Origin: Microplitis mediator | Taxonomy: Eukaryota > Arthropoda > Insecta > Hymenoptera > Braconidae | Direction: 5' to 3' | Length of the DNA: 64,000 nt | Assembly (NCBI RefSeq): GCF_029852145.1 | Contig: NC_079978.1 | Span: forward strand, 8,866,001-8,930,000 | Part shown: positions 39,723 to 51,528 of the stretch, piece after piece | How the letters are laid out: each line of letters starts with the position of its first letter | Position numbering within the stretch: position 1 is the stretch's first letter | The notes under the pieces: model-generated | The model's database searches: none | Told to the model about the DNA's origin: nothing | Seen by the model: only the letters and a program-made list of their open reading frames with translations | Made by a program: the position numbers and the translations under genes

Positions 39723-42322
39723 TCCAAATAAATAATTTTGTAAACGTGGCATTATGATGCAATTTGACATTTTTTATTTTTTTCCGTACATAACAGTAAT
39801 TAACGATATTTGACCTTTGACGAAACGAGACGAGACCGAGACGAGTGTCTGATTTTTCTCAATTTACGAGATCGGGACGAGAGTTTGAAATTTTCGCCTC
39901 GTCTCGTCTCGAGTGAAGCCCTACAAAATATATATTTTTGAAAAAATTACTCACAGTTGTTATCAATTAGGAATTAAACAAAAGTTAATTCCTAATTAAT
40001 TAAGTTAAAAGGTAATCAAGGCGCAATGTCTTAGGTATTAAATTTAGATGGTGGGGGTAAAAACCAAAAATATCCGAAACGCAAACTCTCGCTAATCCAA
40101 CTATAAATAGATTTTAGCCTAAAAAATTTGAGATTCGAAATTATAATGTTGACATAAAGATTTGACTGAAATTTATTTGACAACGTTTATTTCACTCGTA
40201 ATTGATATCAATTGTTAATAATTTTTTTTTGAATCTTAATCTCGGCGAAATTGTAACTACGTTGACTTGTTTTAAATTAATGCTTTAACTTTTTTTTAAT
40301 TAATTATCAAAATTTTAATACGTTCATTACAATTGAAAGTCATTAAATATCTTTAGAAAGCGGGGGGGGGGGGCATTGTTTGTTCCGTCGAGAACAGAAG
40401 TCCTAAGCGACTTGTCATCATATAATAATGTACAAAAAATAAATAATTACTAGAGTCACCATCTAGCGGTGCTGAAATTAAATTCATCGTCAACTCGGGT
40501 CGCACCACGACTGCGTGCGCTCATCAGTCATCATATAGTCCAAGATCTCAGGGCCGGCAGACGTCACGACCGTCACGTATTTTCTGACGGACGAAATATG
40601 TACGGTTGAGTAGTGTTAGTATGTACTATGATCGTATGCCTACCTGCTAGCTTGGTCAAACGGCCAATTTCCAGGTATCAGGTGATCACGGTACATAAAA
40701 ACATTACTAACTTCACATATTTTCTCATGGCTGATTTTCATATATGTTCTAGACAATATAGTGAAAATAAGTCTGCAATACTGCCAGACACTTTCCGTCG
40801 GCCATATTACTTGGCAGACGCTTTAAAGCTCCCGAAATAATTAGTCAACTTCACGTAAATCCTGATGCTCCATTTTTATATATGTTCACCAGACAACTAT
40901 TTTAAAATCTTTGACAAGAAGGCAGACCGATCCAAGGGGCAAATCATCCCCTAAACTCAATTTTAATACCTCTGTGGGTAGGAGCGCGAGAGCATTATCC
41001 ACGCGCATGGGACTGAGTGAGACCGACTGCGCTGTTAATAGTCCAGTCGATGCGCACGAAAAAATGGTCAGAGATCATTTTTTCGGTGGGTTAAGATCGA
41101 TTTTGAAAAATTTTTTTCTTAAAATACTAGAAAAAATATAAGGAAAAAAGTTACCATAAATTTGGAGATGGATCATTTTTTTATTATAAAAAAATTAGAA
41201 GTAAAATGAAATATCTCTGAAAGTATTGAGAAGTTATCGAGACAAACTAGTATCATTGTTTTTGGGATTTAATAACGAACAAAATGAATTCTGAACGAAG
41301 TCTCTACGACAAATAGTTGCTGAGATAAAAATTATTAAAGCGTCGTTTCGTCCGCGCGCGGATAAACAAAAGTGTGTAACTCGGCAGCAAATCGATGTTT
41401 TTACAATGTTTTTCTTTTATTCTCTTAGTAAATCATATATCAACCATAAAAAAATTTGGTAACTTCCAAAAAAATTTTTTCGAATCTTAAATTTAAAAAA
41501 AGTAAAAATCACTTATTGTTAAATAAAAAATAGAAAAAATGAAAAATAAATAAAATAACCTAATAGTTAATAATTATTCATATTGCTTGATATTTATTCG
41601 ATTTAACTAATCTATTCAATTCTCATTGGATAATTTGATTATTTACGTCGGATATTCTATATTAATATCTCGTATTAATATTTAATAACAATCGTATGAA
41701 TAATCTTTAATATTCAACATTTGTTCGCGTTTCATTACTATTAACTTGCTTTAACTGGATCGAGTATATCACGGTTAACTTATATTCAAACACAGGCCGC
41801 GTCGCCGTCAATAATCTATCAATATCAATTTGATCGGATTTTGAATCTAAATTCATTCAACCAATAGCCTCGTCGCTAGCAATAATCTATCAATAACAAT
41901 TGATCAGATTTCAAACCAAACTGCAGTCAAACCATAGCCTCTGTCGCAATCAATAATCTATCAATAACAAATTGATTAAACATAATCTAACGTACGTTTC
42001 AAAAATGCCTAGTCGCACCATATTGTCTCAGTACAATTGAAATAAGATTCAGCATCTCTTGATCGAATCTCACTATCTTACTATTTTAAACAATTCAAAT
42101 CATATAACCGATCTGATCAATCGGTAACATCGCCTCAGCGCATACCACAAACAAACACTTGACGACACAAGTGCTATAACAATCGAAAGCTTCGAACAAT
42201 CATTCATTCTATAGTACCACGTACTATATCTAATCGTCCAGCAGTGGACGATTGGACTCTCGCTCTTAATGTACAGACGTGTATATTCTCTTACAATCAA
42301 CTCGATCCAAGATCGAACTAAG
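39723..42322. other. Gene-free stretch with mixed composition
   Basis: No convincing gene. A G-run of 13 lies at about 40361-40373. The segment 40440-41130 is less AT-rich with scattered CpG; its short open frames have no recognisable domain. Around 41800-41975 an approximately 70-bp unit containing CAATAATCTATCAATA is repeated three times. Confidence 0.45.
41795..41975 (+). repeat. Imperfect tandem repeat, about 70-bp unit
   Basis: CAATAATCTATCAATA recurs three times, near 41810, 41880 and 41950, each time preceded by a GCCTC/GCCGC-GTCGC motif. Confidence 0.6.
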
Positions 42323-43914
42323 TACGACGATCCAGCATCACGTACTCTCTACACACAAAAAAAGGAATTCTTGGGTCAAGAAGAAAATCGTTTCCAAAAA
42401 TAAATTCTTAAATTAAAATATCCTCTTTTCTTGTTTGAAAAAATTTTCTCTTGGTAAAAAATTTTTTTTTTTTTAATTAGAGTATATAAAGCTCTTCAAT
42501 AAAGAAATTCAATTTTGATTTAAAAATATAAATTTTTGCTTTAAATGTTTTTAGTTTCTCCGAACAAGAAAACAACTTGGTTGGCTCAAGAAAATTTAGC
42601 TCTTGGTTTTAGAAGATACCAACTCATTCTAAAAACATCGTTCTCTCGAATGTAGTCGATATCGATTCATTTCGATACATCGAGTTTTTAAACGGAGGCA
42701 TATTTAACTTACTCCAAGTAAAAATTAATTTATTTAAAGATTTGATAACATTTAGTTCAAAATAAATGTAGACTTCATCTTAGAACGATTAATTTTAGAT
42801 TTAAAAAATAAAAAACTCATTTTAAAACTAAATTATACATCAATGTAAATAAAAAATACTTTTATTTTAAAATATAATAAATAAGTTCAATTTCAAATTA
42901 ATTGTTTTTATTAAAAATTCAATTCTCAGAATATATACAATTAATTATCAAAATAAATTTTGATTCTTTATTACAATAAGAAATTTTTTTTGTTTATGAA
43001 AATAAATTAAAGGTTATGTTATTTATCCTGGCTTCATTGACACTATGAACTGCATGATACCACACTAAAAAGGAAACAATTTTATATGAACTTAGGATTA
43101 GAAATGAAAACAAACTTGATTATCTGATATATGATTAAAAACAGCATAAATAAAAATTAACTTACTTTTTTCGCGATTGAAACGACACCCTTTAACTTAA
43201 CTTAAATCAGGAAATAACACCAGATATAATGACTAATAACTACAATAACTCACATTTTTACCGAACACTTCAATTCAAAACAATTTATGTATATGAATTA
43301 GTTAATTGTATAATTAATAAACTAATACTATTAGAATATTGGTGTGTAATATATAATTGCACATATACGGCGCCAGCGCTGAACAGACTCGTTTCATTTT
43401 TTTGGGATCTTCGGGCGTCTACGTGTATACACAAAGTAGTGTCCGAAGTAGAGAAGCTGCATAGACCCGAGTGCTCCTGTTATCCGAATGCTGCTATGGA
43501 AAAAAACCAAGAGCTTGATTTTCTTGACTTGAATTTTTTTTATTTTTGTTTCAAGCAATAGCCACTAGTTGGTTTAAGAAATCTGACTCCTTACGTAGAG
43601 AAGTTAAATTTCATAGAATAAAATATTCAATATACATGAATGAAGAAATTCAAAATATTAATTCAAAAAACAATTTACTTTCTTAAAATATTTTTTCTTT
43701 TTGAACTAAAATCATATATTTTTAACTTAAAACTTTAACCCATTTGAGTCGAAAAAATAACTTTTTGAATCAAAATAATCAAAATTAAGAAAAAATTTTC
43801 TTCAACCAAGATTTATTCCATTTTCCTAAATATTCTCTTGACTCAAGATAATTCTCTTTGAACCAAGATAACCTTTCGGTCAGTGTAACTTATACGACGA
43901 TCCAGCATCGCGTA
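42323..43914. mobile_element. 1.55-kb insertion bounded by 22-bp direct repeats
   Basis: The sequence TACGACGATCCAGCATCRCG plus TA occurs at 42323-42344 and 43893-43914 with one mismatch, framing about 1.55 kb. Inside, words of the type TTCTTGGNTCAAGA and their inverses cluster towards both ends (42367-42610 and 43510-43880). That suggests a MITE-like element with degenerate subterminal inverted repeats. No transposase. The direct repeats are long for a target duplication, so another origin such as unequal exchange is possible. Confidence 0.5.
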
Positions 43915-43962
43915 ATCTTTCACTGTATCCGTTCTCACGTATATAGCACACACGTACACTTA

Positions 43963-43963
<1 letters not shown>

Positions 43964-44028
<65 letters not shown>
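43964..44028. repeat. AC microsatellite
   Basis: About 32 uninterrupted AC units. Confidence 0.95.
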
Positions 44029-44032
<4 letters not shown>

Positions 44033-44420
44033 TCCATACATTCAATATCTTGTGTTAATTGTTCAACAAGTTACTATCATTATCATATCTCAATTTTCTC
44101 AATCTTTCTCATTGTAACTTCTTCAAAGGGTTTTATGCCGTAGTGCTTTCCCTAATTTTTTGGGTCAAAATACAGTCTTCATTTTGACACACCCAAATCA
44201 CGAGTTTCATTAACTTATACCTATCTTATCCTATCCATCCTTATAATCACTTAACTTAATTTAGATCATTAATTCAATTTAATTTACAGGTAAATTTAGA
44301 TTTAAATAAAAAATAATCAATAATACAATAAAAGGAACATTTTCATGCTAACATTGTTTGAGAATGGCCTTAAAATGATTTTTTTTAGGATCACTTACAG
44401 TTATTACTTCAAATAAAATA

Positions 44421-44775
44421 AGCGGCTGAGGCAGCCGTTCGGCACCCACGTGGCTCGGGCGATCACCGAAGTTAAGTAGCATCGAGCATGATTATTACTT
44501 GGTTGGGTGACCGCTTAGCCACGCGTCGGGTTTGAACGAAGGTCTCTGACCGTTAGGCGCGGAACGAAGATCCAGTGATTGGTAAAGTGGGAACTTTATC
44601 GACCACTGGAGTTTCACCCAAACCGAAAACTGTAATGGCTAGGTTTTCTCTGTGGTTTTCCTACGCCACTACACCTCCATTGCACGAGAGAGGTAGTAGG
44701 GCATCACCGTAATGATGCAGTACAGTCATAAGCACAAGTCGGGCCACAGCCGCAAAAAACATAAGTGGAAGCAGT
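44421..44775 (+). mobile_element. 5S rRNA-derived SINE
   Basis: The head contains the internal promoter of 5S rRNA: GATCACCGAAGTTAAGTAGC (A-box region, 44461-44480) and TTACTTGGTTGGGTGACCGC (C-box region, about 44496-44515). The rest of the 5S body is replaced by a GC-rich unique body including GGTTTTCTCTGTGGTTTTCC, and the copy ends in a short A-run. A pol III-transcribed, 5S-headed SINE (SINE3-type) explains all of this. A working 5S gene is excluded because the 3' third does not match. Confidence 0.72.
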
Positions 44776-45070
44776 AAAAAAATGTTGGAAAATCCAAAAG
44801 CGCACACCTCAATCGCTCATTTTATTTTTAATCACTACTTTTATTATATAATATTAAAGTATTTTTTTTTATTATGAACATTTATTCAACTTACAAATTA
44901 TCAATTTGATTTGTTTTTCTTATTTTCAGTTTAATATTTTTTTACTAAAATTATTTTTTAAATATCCCGCCTTTTGTCTTAGATGTCGCTTTTCTTCAAA
45001 CATATTGATACGCTAGTGCTGCCACCAGTAGTTGATAGAGAGAAACAATGAAAAAAATAATAACAACAAT
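44776..45070. other. AT-rich DNA, nothing recognised
   Basis: No gene or repeat recognised between the SINE and the CCCGGG-ended composite. Confidence 0.5.
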
Positions 45071-45256
45071 ACCCGGGAAAAAATGATTTTGCCTAATCAT
45101 ATATGATTATATATGTTCATATATATGATCATATATGATTATATATAATCATATATGAAGTTATATATAATCATGCATGATTATATATGGGGTCATATAT
45201 AATTATATATAATTATATATGACCCCATACATAATTAGATCTGATCATACCTGGCT

Positions 45257-46642
45257 CCCGGGAAAAAATCACCATGCATGATCATGTATGATCATGCATG
45301 ATTCGTGCCTGATCGTGCATGATTCATGCATAATTCAGGCTTGATCCTGCATGACTCGTTCATGGCCAGGCATGACTCATTCGTGATCAAGCTTGCGCAT
45401 GCATTAAGTTTGAAATAATTGTATCCAGAGATATTATCCATCAGGAAAGGTCATGCTTGAGCATGCTCTATTATGCATGACCAAGCATGGTTCATACTTG
45501 ATCATGCATAACTCATTCATGGCCAGACATGACTCATTGGTGATCAAGCATGATCATGCATGGCTCATTCTAGATTAGACTTGCTCATAACTTACGTTAT
45601 GAATAATTGTCTACAGAGATATTATTTATCAGGAAAGGTCATGATTGAGCATGCTCTGTCATGCATGACCATACATGGTTCATACTTGATCATGTATAAC
45701 TCATTTGTGATCAAGCATGATCATGCATGGTTCATTCTAGATCAGGCTTGCTCATGACTTACGTTAGAAATCATTGTATCTCGAGATGGAATCCCTCGGG
45801 AAAGGTCATGGTTGAGCATGCTCTGTCACCCATGATCATGCACGGTGCAGACATGATCATCATCGGTTATATGCAAATAGTGAAAACTATTTATAAATAT
45901 TCAGGCTTGATCATAAATGACTAAGCATACTCGTTCATATTTGTATTCATTCGGGCTATCTATATTTTTCTCAATTTATCTATAAATTGTCTTATTGAGA
46001 AGGTTATTTGCATGTTTGCATGTTTAGGTTTCCACTATATATAAATGGTTTTCGTTAAATTTAAATTTGTATTCATAAATATTAATTGTTTAATGCATTA
46101 AGTGAATAATATGTTAAAAACAGTTTTTAATGAAAGTTCATAATAAAAGAACCAATGAAAATTGATAAATTACTCTCTATCATTTGTATAGTACGATTAA
46201 TTATATACCTTAGTTTCTAATACTTACAGCAACATCTTTCAAATAAATAAGCTATGGGAATGCATGTGCATGCATAATAACGCGTGCTCATGTATGGGAA
46301 TGCCTGATCGTATTTTTCATAAGCAGCCAATATTTAAATACGACCAAACGTGCTCGAGAGGAATCACAGATTACAAAATCATATGCCTGCTCAGGGAAGA
46401 TCATGCATGATAATGTATGATCATGCATGATAATGTATGGTCATGCATGATCATGTCTGGCCAAAATCCAGGTCTGATCATGCATGACTGGGCACGATCA
46501 TGACTTCTCAGGCAGAATCATGCATGATCATGACTGCTCAGGCAAAATCATGCCTGTTCATGTCTGGCCAAAATTCAGGCCTGATCATGCATGAGATTTA
46601 AGCCTGCTCAGGCATGATCATGCATGCTGATTTTTTCCCGGG
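45257..46642. mobile_element. Inner CCCGGG-ended unit with ATGCAT/TGATCA arrays
   Basis: The left end CCCGGGAAAAAATCACCATG and right end, inverse of CCCGGGAAAAAATCAGCATG, match the outer element tip CCCGGGAAAAAAT and then diverge. Within, CATGCATGATCATG-type words are packed towards both ends (45270-45860 and 46380-46630). A roughly 190-bp direct repeat containing ATCAGGAAAGGTCATG begins near 45440, 45630 and 45795. It looks like a related element nested in the larger one. Confidence 0.6.
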
Positions 46643-47110
46643 TTGTTATAAGCCCATATATAAGTCTATATATAATTAGATCTGATCAGATCTGATTATA
46701 TATAAGTCTATGTATAATTAGATATGATCATACCTGGCTGTTATGACCCCATATATAATCATACATAAGTCTATATATGATCAGATCTATTTATATATAA
46801 GTCTATATATAGTTAGATCTGATCATACCTGGCTGTTATGACCCCATATATAATCATGTACAAGTCTATATATGATCAGGTCTGATCATATATGAGTCTA
46901 CATATAATTAGATATAATCATACCTGGCTGTTATAACTCCATATATAACCATATATGAGTCTATATATGATCAGATCTGATCAGACATGATTGATACAAA
47001 CCCATATATAATTAGATATAGGCCTATATATAATTAGATCTGATCAGACGTGACTGATATAAACCTATATGTAGTTTTATATGTCTATGATTAAATCTGA
47101 TCAGATTTCA
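46643..47110 (+). repeat. Tandem array, about 95-bp unit
   Basis: Unit marked by ATACCTGGCTGTTATGACCC followed by ATATATAATCAT and TAAGTCTATATATGATCAG. About five degenerate copies decay towards the right. Confidence 0.7.
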
Positions 47111-47150
47111 TTGATATGAAACCTATAAATATTTAAATATATATATATAT

Positions 47151-48166
47151 TAGGGTGCTTTTATTTTTGCGACTATTTTTTTTTTCGCTTCCATTCCGAA
47201 ATTTTGTTGGAAATACCCCCAAAAAAAATCCATGAGAGTTTGAGCCCTTAATATTAATATTAAGTACTCGACCACAGCGTGTGAAGATTTCCCATTTAAA
47301 ATACACGTAAACTTGGGTTTTTATTTTTTAAACTTCTATAACTCCGCGGCATTTTATGATATCATCTCGCCCAAAGTCGCGATTTTCTCAGAATTAAATG
47401 CTCTACAAAAGTGCCCATTGTCGCGAAGTCGTTACTCATATAGGTGGGGTACTACGGACCGCTAAATTGAATTTTTTCATAGAATTCTTGTTTTTTCTCT
47501 CATTATCTCATAAACAACAAGACTTACAGAAAAAATGCAAATGACAACATTATAGGAAATTTAATTTCCTACAAAAAAGGTCATTAGCACCGAATCACTT
47601 AGATTGATATTTTTTGAGATATTAATTATTGAAGTTTACGCAGCATTGAATTCCCATAAAATGTCGAATCAAATCTTAGAAAATATTGATTTTTTATTTG
47701 ACTAATATCTCAGAAAATATCAATCTGAGTGATTTGGTGCTAAGGACCTTTTTTGTAGAGAATTGAATTTCCTATAAAATTATTTTTCACATTTTTTCTG
47801 TAGGTTTTGTTGTTGAGAGAAAAAACAAGAATCCTATGAAAAAATTCAGTTTAGTGGTCCGTACTACCCCACCTGTACGAGTTACGACTTCGCGACCATG
47901 AGCACTTTTGTAGAGCATTTAATTCTGAGAAAATCGCGACTTTGGGCGAGATGATATCATAAAATGCCGCGGAGTTATAGAAGTTTAAAAAATAAAAACC
48001 CAAGTTTACGTGTATTTTAAATGGGAAATTTTCACACGCTGCGGTCGAGTACTTAATATTAATATTAAGGGCTCAAACTCTCAGGGAATTTTTTTGGGGG
48101 TATTTCCAACAAAATTTCAGGATGGGAGCGAAAAAAAAAAATAGTCGCAAAAATAAAAGCACCCTA
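47151..48166. mobile_element. 1.0-kb palindromic (foldback) element in a TA tract
   Basis: Starts TAGGGTGCTTTTATTTTTGC and ends with its exact inverse. Arms of nearly 490 bp are about 95 percent identical by eye, with a loop of some tens of bases near 47660. It is flanked on both sides by TA repeats, so it inserted into an AT microsatellite. No coding capacity. Confidence 0.85.

Positions 48167-48171
<5 letters not shown>

Positions 48172-48212
<41 letters not shown>
48172..48212. repeat. TA microsatellite beside the palindrome
   Basis: About 20 TA units, continuing the TA run at 47139-47150 across the palindrome insertion. Confidence 0.9.
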
Positions 48213-48216
<4 letters not shown>

Positions 48217-48400
48217 TAATATGACAATTTTTTAATATCAATGTTATTAAATTTTTATTCTGTCAACTATCAATCAAACTTAAATCCCCAATACTTAAAA
48301 AATGTTCAAAGGTTTCGGCAGTAATTTAAAAGTATAAAGTATCAATTTGATTATTTGAGTTAAGTAATGCCATAAACGTTCCTTAATTGTAAGTGTATAA

Positions 48401-48510
48401 CAGACTAGAGGATCAGACTACAAACCATCGATAACCAAAGTTAAGCATCATCGGCGTTGGACATTAATTGGATGGGTGACCTCGTAGTAAAATAATTGTC
48501 GATGGTTAAT
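48401..48510 (+). pseudogene. 5S rRNA-like sequence
   Basis: AACCAAAGTTAAGCATCATC (A-box region) and TTAATTGGATGGGTGACCTC (C-box region) match the 5S internal control region at the correct spacing. The flanks match less well, and a T-run that could end pol III transcription follows at about 48511. It differs from the SINE head at 44461 at many positions. It is best read as a 5S pseudogene or the head of a second 5S-derived SINE, not a functional gene. Confidence 0.6.
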
Positions 48511-48788
48511 AATTTTTTTTTTTGTTTTTTATTTAATTTTAACCGACATTGATATTGATGAAGACAATAAATCCTAATTAAACTACTTAATTAATAATTT
48601 ACAGATATTCTAAATGAGATTCTAAAAATGACTATATTCGTTCATGCATGATTATATATAATCATATATGATCATGTATAAACAGATCAAGTTATGTATG
48701 ATCAGACCTGGCCAATTTTTGGATCTGATCATATATAGACAATTATGCATGATCATATATGATTAGGCAAAATCATTTTTTCCCGGGT

Positions 48789-50632
48789 AAAAAAATAGCA
48801 GCTAAATTTTTCACGAATAATCAGTTTTACGTCGTTAATTAATTACAATTAAACTAAAAAGATTCAGATAGTAATTTTCATAAGGGTTCTTGTGATAAAA
48901 AATACAAAGACAATAAAAAAAAAGTTAGGCCGATTAATGGTGTCTATCGAGAGTTATCGTGTTTACAAAGTTTCATACGTAACAATTGACAGCATAGGTT
49001 TCTTGAGTTAAAATAATTTATTTTAAAAGAATAAAATAATGAATCGACTTAATTTTGGGTTTAAAATGTTCCTTAATAAATTCTTTATATGCTAGTATAC
49101 AATTTTACCTATCTTGGTGGAATAAAAATAGTGTGGAAAGATTTTTATGTGAGTAAAATAGTCGAATAAAAAAAACCGTCCATAAAGCACACCTGTGCTT
49201 TCGCGCTTGAGGTGTGCAAAAAAGTAAAGATGATTAGAGTCGAAAAAAGTAGTCTTGTAAAATACAAAATGATACAAGTAAAAATCAACAAATAAAAAAA
49301 ATACTTCAAATAAATCGTTTCTCAATTTCCACTGATCATTTTAATTTATTAAAAAAATTTGATGGTCTTTGAGTAATAAAAAGAAAATAAAACATGACGA
49401 TTCCTTAAGACTCTCAAGAAGCGTAGCGAGTAAAGTGCAACCGGCAATGTCTATTCAGGAGGATCAGATAAAAAAAAAATAAAAAACCCAAATTCAAGCA
49501 AACGCCTAAAGAAAAAGTTCAACTGATTCATAATTTTAAAAATGGCAACGCTAATTTTCACAAAATTGTTAATAATAATTCACCCAAAAAATTAAACAAA
49601 CATGGAGTTAATGATTCAAACAAAAAATAAGTTGATAACAAAAACTCAGCGAACAATTCAAATAAGAAACAATTGTCTTAAGTCCAGAAAAAAAAAAAAA
49701 AAACGAAGCTTCATAAAAAATAAAAGAAGAAGAATTCTGACGATGAAAACAATGAAGGAATATCTATTCCTGAAGATTCGAGTGGCTTGGAAGAAGAATT
49801 CAAATAAACTTGAAGAGAAGTTCGCACAAAGCAAGCAAACAGAACAAGCAAGAGAGAGAGTAGGAACACTAGGGATAGGAAATTTGAAAACCTAGAAAAA
49901 ATAAACACCAAGAAAATATTTGTAATAAATATAAACATGCAAATTGTCTTCAGTCAAGCCAGAGGATTAATTTTAGTATAAAGAAGTAAAATAAATAATA
50001 AAAATAAAATAACTATACATATTGTAACAAATGTGAAACTGATCTTTTCAAATATTTGAATAGCTAAAAAACTATTGATACAATATATTATCAAGTATTT
50101 CTTTTGTGTTTTTCATATTCGCCTTTTGGTTCTTGTTATTAAGACTGTAATGAAAACATTTTTTTTTCTTACACTTTTTATGTTGATTATAATATAATTT
50201 ATACAGCTATATTAATTGAATTTAGTTAATATATGTAGAAAAAAATAAAATCTTCAATGAAATAAAAATGTTCAGTATTATATTAAGTATTATTAATTAA
50301 TTAATTAATTAATTAATTAATTAAGTATTGTAATTAAAAATAAATTTAATGGAAACTCGATAGAAAAATAATAACTGTATATTACATTAATTTAATTTAA
50401 TTATTATTAGAATTGCGACGTTTAGTATAAGCTCTTATAAATTGATAAGGTATAAAAATAAAATGTATTAGAATTGTTAAAATGTTTATTTATCACTTTG
50501 AGGACGTTTCTGTTAAAGACGCCGTGAGCCGATGTGGGTTGTTGCTATCATGGCCGAACAGTGTAATAGTTAGATTTCAAAAAAAAAGGAAAAATTTTAA
50601 ATTTTATGTTATATTTGGAGTTACTATATATA

Positions 50633-50633
<1 letters not shown>
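48789..50633. other. AT-rich DNA, no supported gene
   Basis: The frame at 49602-49895 is lysine-rich and passes through a poly-A run; no domain seen. A (TTAA)n run lies at about 50292-50324. Confidence 0.5.

Positions 50634-50700
<67 letters not shown>
50634..50700. repeat. TA microsatellite
   Basis: About 33 TA units directly abutting the foldback element at 50701. Confidence 0.95.
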
Positions 50701-50703
<3 letters not shown>

Positions 50704-51425
50704 GGTGTGTCATTTTAAGGGTATATTTTTTTTTACTGCTATACCAGAAAATCTGGTAGTACATGGAAAATATAAAATTATGCCACTGGGCTAAAGGTTA
50801 AAGTCCAATAGCGGCTTAGCTCATCAAAAAATTCGATTTCCCATTTAAATAACACGGGAAATTTGTTTTTTAACTTTGAGTGTTTTTAACTCGTGAACAA
50901 ATCCTTAGATCGAATTGACTAATACACGTTTTTATAGGAAATTGAACGCTCTACAAAAAAGGTCTCTTGTCATTTTTTGATAAACCCATCTGTTCAAAAG
51001 TTATGGAAGCTTGAAGTCAAGTTATAGTAAATTTCGAGATCTTTTTACTTTTCCGGCAAAACTATCAGACTTATTACAAAATATCAAAGCATCTTTTTTG
51101 TAAACAATTTCATTTCCTACAAATTATTATCAGTAAAATTTTTTCAAATTCCGCATTGTTTTCTAGTTATTTTCATTTCAATTTCAAGCTTTTAAAAAAG
51201 TAGTGTTCTGATCGATTTCAAGAGCTCGACATTGAAATGAAAATAACGAGAAAACAATGTGGAATTTGAAAAAACTTTACTGATGATAATTTGTAGAGAA
51301 TAAAATTTTCAACAAAAAAGACCCTACAACATATTATGGTAAGTCTGATAGTTTTGCCGGAAAAGTAAAAAGATCTCGAAATTTACTATAACTTGACTTC
51401 GAGCTCTAATAACTTAAGAACAGAT
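50701..51425. mobile_element. Foldback element, right side truncated, in a TA tract
   Basis: Begins TAGGGTGTGTCATTTTAAGG directly after a TA run. The stretch 50990-51190 returns inverted at 51230-51425 (for example CTTTTTACTTTTCCGGCAAA and its inverse). The palindrome stops before the matching terminal TAGGGTG. Same tip and same insertion context as the 47151-48166 palindrome, with a different body. Confidence 0.65.
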
Positions 51426-51528
51426 TTCATTAAATAATCATCATAATCATCATCATCATAGTCAACAATAAATTTATCACTGTTTTCAAATTCAAAATTG
51501 GTCCTGCGTGACAACGAACTGCTCACTG

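Larger units (their letters stand above)
45071..48788. mobile_element. 3.7-kb composite with CCCGGG-tipped inverted repeats
   Basis: Outer ends are a perfect 37-bp inverted repeat starting ACCCGGGAAAAAATGATTTT (45071-45107 and 48752-48788). The interior is mostly short self-complementary words (CATATATG, TGATCA, ATGCAT, AGATCT) in arrays. It also includes a second CCCGGG-ended unit (45257-46642), a tandem array of about 95-bp units, a 1-kb palindrome and a 5S-like fragment. No transposase or other protein can be recognised; the small open frames are repeat by-products. The perfect ends suggest recent movement or maintenance as one unit. The class is unknown to me. Confidence 0.7.

Noticed and set aside
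44461..44560. Functional 5S rRNA gene
   Set aside because: Only the internal control region matches; the 3' part is replaced by a SINE body.
45560..45924. Two 65-codon frames sharing MxHSRxxLLxTYVxN
   Set aside because: They are two copies of a DNA repeat inside the CCCGGG-ended unit, not a conserved protein.
49602..49938. Lysine-rich 97-codon frame and its antisense counterpart
   Set aside because: Driven by A-rich sequence including a poly-A run; no splice or homology support.
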